Source: Lentisphaerota bacterium (GTDB taxonomy: Bacteria; Verrucomicrobiota; Lentisphaeria; Victivallales; Victivallaceae). From it: 64,000 nt of DNA. A model generated the notes under the pieces. That model saw nothing but the letters and a program-made list of their open reading frames with translations. It ran no database searches and had not been told where the DNA came from. Made by a program: the position numbers and the translations under genes. The stretch covers positions 1 to 64,000 of the forward strand of contig SUWH01000009.1 in NCBI GenBank assembly GCA_015061605.1, in the 5' to 3' direction. Shown in pieces: positions 18,938-26,876 of the stretch (its first letter is position 1; every line of letters begins with the position of its first letter).

Positions 18938-20350
18938 TTAATTCCAGAAATCGGTCGTTTCAGGCAGTTTCGCTTCTGCCGCATTGAAAACCGGATTGCG
19001 ACCGGATTTGCGCTGTCTCTCATAGTCATTCAAAGCTGTATATGCCCGCGAACCGATGATGATACATACCGGAATATTGATAAATGCCAGTACGCATTGT
19101 GAAATATCCGCGATCCCCCAGGCAATATCCATTTTTATTCCTGCTCCGATGGCGATAAGAAATGCTCCGGTCAACCGTGCCGGTATCAACAGTTTTTTCG
19201 CCGGCTTGCGACCGCACAGATAAGCAAAACAGTTTTCCACATAATAAAAGTTTCCGAGTAACGTGGTAAAGGAAAAGAGTACCATCGCTGTCGCGATAAA
19301 GATCGGGCCGATGGTTCCGAACGTCGAAATCATTGCGTTTTGAACGTAAGGCGCACCGGCATCCGCCGCATTGACCGGTGCCGGTGAACTTAAACACATG
19401 AACGCCGTTGCTGAACAGATCAGCAGCGTGTCGATGAAAACTGAAAGCATTTGAACAAATCCCTGCTTGACCGGATGAGATACCGCCGCAGCTGCCGCCG
19501 CATTGGGGGCTGAACCGATCCCTGCTTCATTGGAATAAAGTCCGCGTTTCATCCCCAGCATTATCACTGAACCGGAAAAACCTCCGCAGATCGCTTTGAA
19601 GTCAAATGCACTTTGAAATATATTGACCAACATTCCCGGTATTCCGGCATGATTTATTACCATTGCCGCCAATGCAAAAGCGATATATATCACCCCCATC
19701 AACGGTACCAGAAATTCTGTGGAACGGATAATCATTTTACCGCCGCCCATGATGCAGACGATAAAGAGCAGGGCTGTCGCGATCCCGAAATACCAGCAGC
19801 AGCCGCAGGAGTAAAAGGAGAAACCTGAAAATGCACTTTGCAAATTGTATGAAGCCAGCATATTATAACCGACTCCATAGGTGAATATCAATGCCAGAGC
19901 AAAAATTACTGCAAGAAATTTGTTCTTCAACACCGATTCAATATAATATGACGGGCCGCCGTAACTGGAACCGTCCGGATTTTTACGCTTGTAGATCTGG
20001 GCGAGGGTGGATTCCACAAAGGCTGATGCCCCGCCGATCACGGCGCAGAGCCACATCCAGAATACAGCACCGGGGCCGCCGATACAAATTGCAGTTGATA
20101 CGCCGATTATATTTCCTGAACCGACACGGGAGGCGGTGGAAACCATCAGCGCGCCGAAAGAAGATACAGAACCTTGCTTATCCGGTTTTTCCAATGTCAC
20201 CCGTATAGCATCCGGCAGTTTCCGCTGAATAAAACCGGTGCGTAAAGAAAAATATATACCTCCGGTAAGCAGAATGGTCGCCAGCGGCCAATTGGTCAGA
20301 TAGAGCAATGCTTCGTAAATGCTCTGGCAGACAGCAGTGAAAATCTCCAC
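18938..20350 (-). CDS. Alanine/glycine:cation symporter (AGCS family)
   Basis: TASRVGSGNIIGVSTAICIGGPGAVFWMW, GLYSNEAGIGSAPNAAAAAAVSHPVKQG. Confidence 0.95.
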   Translation of the reverse strand: MEIFTAVCQSIYEALLYLTNWPLATILLTGGIYFSLRTGFIQRKLPDAIRVTLEKPDKQGSVSSFGALMVSTASRVGSGNIIGVSTAICIGGPGAVFWMWLCAVIGGASAFVESTLAQIYKRKNPDGSSYGGPSYYIESVLKNKFLAVIFALALIFTYGVGYNMLASYNLQSAFSGFSFYSCGCCWYFGIATALLFIVCIMGGGKMIIRSTEFLVPLMGVIYIAFALAAMVINHAGIPGMLVNIFQSAFDFKAICGGFSGSVIMLGMKRGLYSNEAGIGSAPNAAAAAAVSHPVKQGFVQMLSVFIDTLLICSATAFMCLSSPAPVNAADAGAPYVQNAMISTFGTIGPIFIATAMVLFSFTTLLGNFYYVENCFAYLCGRKPAKKLLIPARLTGAFLIAIGAGIKMDIAWGIADISQCVLAFINIPVCIIIGSRAYTALNDYERQRKSGRNPVFNAAEAKLPETTDFWN

Positions 20351-20374
20351 AGTGATTCTCGCTTTTTTTCTGAT

Positions 20375-21286
20375 TCAGAGTGCTGCAGGAGTGTTCATAT
20401 TCTGCTGTTGTGACATCAGCATCATCATAATGGAACCTGCGGCCATTTGGAGATCCATCGCAGTGAGTTCACCGCTGACGGTCAATGTGTTTTTGGAGGT
20501 TTTGACTTTCAACTTTTCCGCGATGGCACTGACTGCCGGATTTTCTTTGACCGTTGCCAGCTGGGCGTTGAATGCTTCAAGTGATTTTTTGCATTCAGCA
20601 CTGTTTTTGAATGTATCAATCGACTGGAATTTTAATGAACCGTCCGGGAGACAGTTGATCGCTATACAGGAAAACAGTTTCCCGACGAGCATCGGTTTTG
20701 CCTGCGCCGGAATATCTTTGGCAAAGATTTTCATTATTTTCTGATTGTCAAAAGCGGCGGTCAAAGTGGCATTTTTAGCAGGGATTCTTTTGAAAATATT
20801 TTTTTGCGGAGTCAGACCGGCAAATTTCAACTCCTGACCGAGCAGGATTTGAAGTGTGATTTCATTGTCACTTGCGAGAATGACTTTTATGGTTTTATCT
20901 TCAAGACACGGTTTTCCGGCTTCTTTTTTTCTGGTGATGCCGGTTTTGGTGGTCAATTCCTTTTCTGCAAAGGCGAATAATTTTGCAGCATTGGGCTGTT
21001 TCAGATTTATTACCACATCGATCCGCAGATTTTCTTTAGGCGCTTTTTTAGCAAAAGTAATTCCCAGAGAGACCTCACCCTGAATATCCTGCAAAGTCAA
21101 TTTTGTCTTGGCAAGTTCAGTTTGCAGACGCTGTTCGGCAAGTTGTTGAAATAACGGCCAGCTGAAAACCTGTTCAAGGTTTACTGTAACTCCGACTGTT
21201 GCACTTGCCGGAATTTTTTCCTGTGCCGGGGATGCGTGCAGTGAAATAAACAATACGGCAACTGTAATGGCAAGAAGTTTTTTCAT
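20375..21286 (-). CDS. Secreted hypothetical protein
   Basis: Signal peptide MKKLLAITVAVLFISLHASPA; no recognised domain. Confidence 0.6.
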   Translation of the reverse strand: MKKLLAITVAVLFISLHASPAQEKIPASATVGVTVNLEQVFSWPLFQQLAEQRLQTELAKTKLTLQDIQGEVSLGITFAKKAPKENLRIDVVINLKQPNAAKLFAFAEKELTTKTGITRKKEAGKPCLEDKTIKVILASDNEITLQILLGQELKFAGLTPQKNIFKRIPAKNATLTAAFDNQKIMKIFAKDIPAQAKPMLVGKLFSCIAINCLPDGSLKFQSIDTFKNSAECKKSLEAFNAQLATVKENPAVSAIAEKLKVKTSKNTLTVSGELTAMDLQMAAGSIMMMLMSQQQNMNTPAAL

Positions 21287-21371
21287 CTTTAAATTCTCCT
21301 TTTTTTTATCAAGATTTACACCTGTGACAAAATATAATTCTCCGGGAATGATTTGTCAAGCCGGATTACGG

Positions 21372-21400
21372 TTGAATATTGTTCTGTTGTGTGGTATATT
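21372..21400 (+). promoter_or_regulatory. sigma70-like promoter for thrC (TTGAAT-N17-TATATT)
   Basis: direct reading; 34 nt upstream of thrC ATG. Confidence 0.6.
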
Positions 21401-21434
21401 ATGAAAAATAACAAATACAAATGAGGAATGTTTT

Positions 21435-22913
21435 ATGTTTTTTACCAGCACCAGAAAAAATTGCAATATAACTGCTTCGGCGGCGATCGCCAAAGGTATT
21501 TCCGGAGACGGCGGATTGTTTGTGCCGTCAGAATTTCCCAGGTTTGCCGAAGGTGAACTTGAACAGTTGGCAAAACTCTCCTACAAAGAGCGTGCCGCCA
21601 GGATTTTGCAGAAATTCCTCAACGACTATTCCGCAGAGGAACTCGCCCGCTGTGTTGAGGGCGCTTATGAAGGCAGATTTGATAACAACGAACCGGCTCC
21701 TTTAAAGGAAATTTACAACAATGTCAACATCCTCGAATTGTGGCACGGTCCAACCTGCGCTTTCAAGGATATGGCGCTGCAGATACTGCCTTATCTGCTC
21801 ACCGTTGCCACCGGTAAAAACTGCCCGGACCGCACCACGGTAATTCTCGTTGCCACCAGCGGAGATACCGGCAAAGCGGCGCTGGAGGGGTTCGCTGATG
21901 TTCCCGGTACGAAGATCATCGTTTTTTTCCCTCGCGATGGTGTCAGCGATATGCAGAAACTCCAGATGACCACGCAAAAGGGGGAGAATGTTGCAGTTTG
22001 TGCTATCGAAGGAAACTTCGACGATGCCCAGTCCGGAGTCAAAAATATTTTTGGAGATAAGAAGATCGCGGAATTTCTTGAAGCGCGCAATATGGAATTT
22101 TCTTCTGCCAACTCGATCAACTTCGGTCGTCTGGCTCCGCAGATCGTCTATTATATTTCCAGTTACTGTGATCTTTTGAAAAACGGTAAAATTTCTGCCG
22201 GTGATGTGGTCAATGTCGCCGTTCCCACCGGAAACTTCGGCAATATTCTGGCGGCTTATTATGCCAAGCAGATGGGCTTGCCGGTCAAGCGTTTCATCTG
22301 CGCGTCCAACCGCAACAATATTCTTTCCGACTTCATCGCCACCGGTATCTATGACCGCAACCGGCCGTTCTTTACCACCGAAAGTCCGTCGATGGATATT
22401 CTGATTTCCTCCAATCTGGAACGTTTGCTCTATCATCTTTCCAATGAAAACTGCGAACTGGTTTCCAGACTTATGGATGAACTCAAACGTGACGGCCGCT
22501 ACACCGTCCCGGCAGATATCCTCACCAAACTCAAACAGGAATTTTACGGCGGATATTGCAGCGATGCCGAAGCGCGCCAGACCATCAAAAACTGCTTCGA
22601 CAAATACCATTATCTCTGTGATACCCATACCGCCGTTGCGGTGAATGTCTATCAGCGTTACGCCAAAGACAGCGGAGATACGACTCCGGTGATCATCGCT
22701 TCGACTGCATCTCCGTATAAATTTGCTCCGGCGGTATTGAATGCTCTGGGCGGCAATGCTTCAGAAGATGGCTTCGCGGTTATGGAGGAGCTTTCCAGAG
22801 TGAGCGGCACTCCGATCCCCGCTCCGCTTGCCGCATTGAAAACGGCAGAAGTCAGACACAAAAATTCCATTGCCAAAGAGGATATGGCAGAATTTATCTG
22901 TTCTGTGTTGTGA
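21435..22913 (+). CDS. thrC: Threonine synthase
   Basis: LELWHGPTCAFKDMALQ (PLP lysine), VATSGDTGKAALEGF, VAVPTGNFGNILAAYYAKQMGLP. Confidence 0.96.
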   Translation: MFFTSTRKNCNITASAAIAKGISGDGGLFVPSEFPRFAEGELEQLAKLSYKERAARILQKFLNDYSAEELARCVEGAYEGRFDNNEPAPLKEIYNNVNILELWHGPTCAFKDMALQILPYLLTVATGKNCPDRTTVILVATSGDTGKAALEGFADVPGTKIIVFFPRDGVSDMQKLQMTTQKGENVAVCAIEGNFDDAQSGVKNIFGDKKIAEFLEARNMEFSSANSINFGRLAPQIVYYISSYCDLLKNGKISAGDVVNVAVPTGNFGNILAAYYAKQMGLPVKRFICASNRNNILSDFIATGIYDRNRPFFTTESPSMDILISSNLERLLYHLSNENCELVSRLMDELKRDGRYTVPADILTKLKQEFYGGYCSDAEARQTIKNCFDKYHYLCDTHTAVAVNVYQRYAKDSGDTTPVIIASTASPYKFAPAVLNALGGNASEDGFAVMEELSRVSGTPIPAPLAALKTAEVRHKNSIAKEDMAEFICSVL

Positions 22914-22931
22914 AAAAATTTGCTTGTCTGC

Positions 22932-22960
22932 TTGAAAAATCACCATTGTGGTGATATAGT
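22932..22960 (+). promoter_or_regulatory. sigma70-like promoter for tRNA-Met (TTGAAA-N17-TATAGT) with ATCACCA-TTG-TGGTGAT inverted repeat in spacer
   Basis: direct reading; 17 nt upstream of tRNA 5' end. Confidence 0.6.
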
Positions 22961-22977
22961 AAGGAAATTGCAAGTTT

Positions 22978-23054
22978 GGACCCATAGCTCAGTCGGTTAG
23001 AGCAGGTGACTCATAATCTCCGGGTCGGCGGTTCAAGTCCGTCTGGGTCCACCA
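22978..23054 (+). tRNA. tRNA-Met (CAT anticodon), CCA encoded
   Basis: GGACCCA/TGGGTCC acceptor stem, GCTC/GAGC D stem, CTCATAA anticodon loop, GGCGG-TTCAAGT-CCGTC T arm, ACCA end. Confidence 0.93.
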
Positions 23055-23095
23055 TTTTTTTTGGAATAAGCCGTTGTCCGTTGCAGGGCAGCGGC

Positions 23096-24013
23096 ATGAT
23101 TTTTATATGGAGAATGATTATGACTTCAATTATTTTACTTTCGCTTCTATCCGGAATGATGTTCGGGATCAGCGGGATCGCTTACCGGGTGGGAACGTTG
23201 GGAAATGTTCAGCCGAACCAGTGCGGAGTCGGATTGTCGGTCATCGGTTTTGTCGGGTTCGGGCTGCTGGGACTTCAGGAATGGCAGCATCTGGATTGGC
23301 GTTTGCTGCTGATTTTAACGGTGACCGGATGTGTGCAATATCTGGTGATGGTATTGCTGCGTTATGCGTTGAAGATCGGTCCGCTTTCTCCGGCGTGGTG
23401 TGCCGTGTCGCTGGGGTTTATTCCGGTAATAATCTACGCTGCGATCTGCTGCGGGGAAAAATTGAGTGTTTTTCAGTATGTTTCCATTGCCGCGACGGTG
23501 GGGGCGATCGTCAGTGCCTCTTTTTCCGGAGAGGAAAACAATGAAAGCAAAAAAAGTTCTTCCCGGTGGAATAAGATCGTTTACTGTATCGTGCTGCTGC
23601 TTTTGCTGCTTTTCAACAGTACGCTTTCTGTAACGCTGAAACTCTGTTCAAATCTGACCTTTGCCGGAAGTACCGTCACTTATAAGTCCGCTTGCGGAAA
23701 TGTTATTCTGTCGCTGATATACTTCTTTATCATGACTCTGGGGGCGATCGATCTTACATTGAAAAGAGAGTGGGTATTCAACCGCTATGCCTGTTACGCT
23801 CCGGCATTGCTGGCACTGGGGGCATGCAGTGCGTTCATTTTGCAGCTGTATCTGGTCGATCGTGCTCCGGCGGTTATCGTTTTTGCTTTGAGCAGTACGG
23901 TATCCATTCTCACTGCGGCGTTGCTTTCGGTCGGTGTGTTTAAAGAAAAGATCACCAGAGCATGGTATTTTACCATCGGATTTTCCATTCTGGCGATCAT
24001 TCTGAACCGTTGA
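23096..24013 (+). CDS. EamA/DMT-superfamily transporter-like membrane protein
   Basis: About 10 TM segments; real start likely 23096-23120 (ORF start at 23006 lies within the tRNA). Confidence 0.75.
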   Translation: MIFIWRMIMTSIILLSLLSGMMFGISGIAYRVGTLGNVQPNQCGVGLSVIGFVGFGLLGLQEWQHLDWRLLLILTVTGCVQYLVMVLLRYALKIGPLSPAWCAVSLGFIPVIIYAAICCGEKLSVFQYVSIAATVGAIVSASFSGEENNESKKSSSRWNKIVYCIVLLLLLLFNSTLSVTLKLCSNLTFAGSTVTYKSACGNVILSLIYFFIMTLGAIDLTLKREWVFNRYACYAPALLALGACSAFILQLYLVDRAPAVIVFALSSTVSILTAALLSVGVFKEKITRAWYFTIGFSILAIILNR

Positions 24014-24034
24014 TTCCGGAGTTTTTACCTGGCA

Positions 24035-25285
24035 TCAATCGTATGGAGTCCGCATGGTGTTGAATAACTGTGTGGCTCCGGCAAAAACTGCTTCTTTGAT
24101 CCGCGGCGCATTGCGCGGCCCGGAAATTATCACCGGAACAACATCATAATATTGCGAACCATCGCTGCCGGTGGCGCGGATCTTGCAGAGGTATTCGCCG
24201 TTGCGCAGGGGGGCCGGATCGAATTCAGCTTCGTACTGTTCCCAGATACCTTTCCAGACTTGCTCCATCGGGAACCAGTGGTCATTATCCAGACTCCACT
24301 CCACTTTTGCAATATCAAGATGCTGTGAAAACACATCCGCTTTGATGACCGTTTTTCCGAAAACGTGCATCGGGCGCACGATGGGACGCGGGCCGCCGGT
24401 TCCGGCATTGCCGAAGCCGGTCAGAGTGACCTGTATACGTTCATAAAGGGGAATGGGCCACCACAGATTCTGCCGCTTGCAGAAACTGTAAAGTTCAAAT
24501 TCCGCGCAGTACATCTGTTTCTTTTCCGGAGCCGGCGGCAGAGTCCAGTAGGAGCCCTCCCGCCAGAATGAACGGAGCGTTTCACCGTCCCAATGGAAAA
24601 TGCGGTATCCCGGTTTGAGCGGGAAATTTCCGAGTCCGTTGTAGAACATCCCGACCAGCGCGCCGGTATTGATGATTTTTACTCCTTCGCGTTCCCACTC
24701 GTCATTGACATGATAATCTCCGGAAATCAGCGCTTTCACCTTGTATTTCGCCAGCAGTTTGAGCAATTTTTCCGCATCTTCTTCGCGCCAGCGGCTGTAA
24801 ACGTGGGATTCGGAAGAGGGGGGATTGTGGATGGCGACGATGATGTGTTTGTTTCCGGCGCTTTCGAGTTCGGCTTCAAGCCATTGGTAATCGGCTTCAG
24901 CCGGAGCGACCTTCCATCCGTTTCCGCTGTCGGTGATATCGTTGAAAAGAATAAATTTGAAATCTCCGGCAACGGTGCTGCAGCGCAATTCGCCGATGCA
25001 CTCTTTCCATGCCGAATCATCTTTTTCTCCCCAGAGGTCGTGGTTGGCGGCAAGAGCGCGCCATGGAATGGTACAATCTTTGATCACCTCTTTGAACTCT
25101 TCCAGTTCATCACGTCTGCCGTTGCAGACCAGATCACCGGTCATGAGCAATATTTCCGGAGTTGTTTCAAATGACTGTAATTCGCTCAATGCCCATTGAA
25201 ACTGCAATCTGGCATCATCCGGTTTGGGATTGGTTCCGATATGAATATCGCTCAATTGTGCAAAATAAAAATCTGTTTTTTTCAT
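24035..25285 (-). CDS. Metallophosphoesterase (calcineurin-like)
   Basis: FAQLSDIHIGT, LLMTGDLVCNG, ALAANHD, VAIHNPP, ALISGDYHV. Confidence 0.9.
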   Translation of the reverse strand: MKKTDFYFAQLSDIHIGTNPKPDDARLQFQWALSELQSFETTPEILLMTGDLVCNGRRDELEEFKEVIKDCTIPWRALAANHDLWGEKDDSAWKECIGELRCSTVAGDFKFILFNDITDSGNGWKVAPAEADYQWLEAELESAGNKHIIVAIHNPPSSESHVYSRWREEDAEKLLKLLAKYKVKALISGDYHVNDEWEREGVKIINTGALVGMFYNGLGNFPLKPGYRIFHWDGETLRSFWREGSYWTLPPAPEKKQMYCAEFELYSFCKRQNLWWPIPLYERIQVTLTGFGNAGTGGPRPIVRPMHVFGKTVIKADVFSQHLDIAKVEWSLDNDHWFPMEQVWKGIWEQYEAEFDPAPLRNGEYLCKIRATGSDGSQYYDVVPVIISGPRNAPRIKEAVFAGATQLFNTMRTPYD

Positions 25286-25525
25286 AATTTGTACTGCCAT
25301 CGTTATCTGAAAAATTATCGGGAACAAACCGCCCCGGAACAGTGTATTACAATAGCATATATTATCAACTTTTCAAGTTTATTCCGGTTTATGTTTTCTG
25401 TATTTTTTGCGGTGTGATACAAAATGGTATTTTATTGTTTTATCCGGGTATGGAAAAATCATGTGATTTATGATATAATATATCGTAAACTTAAAACTCT
25501 CAACAACAAATGGGATGAGGTCATT

Positions 25526-26290
25526 ATGAAGAAGATTGCTCGTGTCAGTAAAAGAAAATGTTCCGGATTCACCTTGATCGAATTGCTGGTCGTAATAGCA
25601 ATTATCGCCATTCTGGCAGCGATTCTGCTCCCGGCACTGCAGAAGGCACGGGATCGTGCCAAAGATTCGTCATGCAAAAGCAATCTCAAACAGCTCGGAA
25701 ATTTTTTCTCCATTTACACCGGAGATTTTGATTCATGGTTCCCAATGGCATACGACAGGCCGAATAACAAGAACTGTATGGTTATTTTCCGGGAGCTCGG
25801 CTATTCCTCTGCAATCAAAACAACGCGAGCGCAATTAAAGAGTAAAAGATTTGGTGAGACACTTGTTATCTGCCCCGGCAACCCGGTTCCGGCAGAAGGG
25901 GATTCTATCAGCGATTATGCTGCAAGTATGATGCTTACCGCCCAAATCAAAGCTGATAATAGCTTTTATACATACGACGGTTATACTGCCAGATTTGTAA
26001 AATCGGCCAGTTGGAATGCCAACCACCTTTTGATAATGGAAGCTAACGGTACTGCTACGTTTCAATTCAACCACAATATGTTCAAAGATCCGATCCACGT
26101 CAACAACAATCTTCGCTGGCGGCACAGAGCCAAGATGATCCATCCGACCAATAAAGCTCCTACCGGCGGAGATTCCAATGCCGCAATGGTCGATGGTTCA
26201 GTCCGGGTTTTGAGTTGGAACAATTACCAGCTTCCAACCCATCCGGAATGGTCAAAAATATATTTCCGACCGGAAAATGAAAAAAATTGA
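25526..26290 (+). CDS. Type II secretion pseudopilin-like protein (prepilin N-terminal cleavage/methylation domain)
   Basis: [34 protein letters not shown]-terminal [11 protein letters not shown]. Confidence 0.95.
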   Translation: MKKIARVSKRKCSGFTLIELLVVIAIIAILAAILLPALQKARDRAKDSSCKSNLKQLGNFFSIYTGDFDSWFPMAYDRPNNKNCMVIFRELGYSSAIKTTRAQLKSKRFGETLVICPGNPVPAEGDSISDYAASMMLTAQIKADNSFYTYDGYTARFVKSASWNANHLLIMEANGTATFQFNHNMFKDPIHVNNNLRWRHRAKMIHPTNKAPTGGDSNAAMVDGSVRVLSWNNYQLPTHPEWSKIYFRPENEKN

Positions 26291-26794
26291 AGTGAAGAAA
26301 ACGGCAATTTTATCACCGGTATACCTTGCAATGCCGACGGTTCCGCCCGCGTCAATGAACGGTTGACGGTTGACCGCCGGGAATTCAAACCGGTATGTTC
26401 GCCCTGGGATATCGTACCGAGTATCCATATACCCGGCGGATTGCGTATGAGCTGGGAGGAGGCACTTGCTTCCATGAAAGCGGCAACGGAATTTTTCCGG
26501 AACTATCTCAAGTACGAAATTCCCATGATGGTCTGCAATTCATGGATATTGAATCCGGCATTGGAAAAATTTGCGCCAAACGGCAATATGGCAAGATTCC
26601 GGAAAGAGTGCTTCAGTATACCGATAAAGCGCAGCGGTTCGGGCAGAGACGGAATGATCTTTTCTTTCGGCAGAGATGATGTCGAGCCGACAGAACTTCC
26701 GGCTGCAACTCACATTCAGAAAATATTGCAGGAAATTTTCAAAGCCGAAGGAACTCTGCAGGAACTCTGCGTACCGGAGCCATATTCATCCTGA
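26291..26794 (+). pseudogene. Remnant of acyltransferase-domain protein (GNAT-like C-terminal / DUF5596-like)
   Basis: SEENGNFITGIPCNADGSARVNERLTVDRREFKPVCSPWDIVPSIHIPGGLRMSWEEALASMKAATEFF...; open from just after the pseudopilin stop, with no start codon or N-terminal domain. Confidence 0.55.
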
Positions 26795-26876
26795 CTTCCG
26801 ATTTGGATAAGCTGGGCAATATGTATTACCGGAATACGCAGAAAGTTCTTTGAAAAATATTCCTGTGCTTTCACCG

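Noticed and set aside
21702-22628. 308-aa minus-strand ORF opposite thrC
   Set aside because: Antisense shadow of thrC
23006-23095. N-terminal extension of the transporter ORF
   Set aside because: Overlaps the tRNA-Met gene; the true start is downstream at 23096-23120
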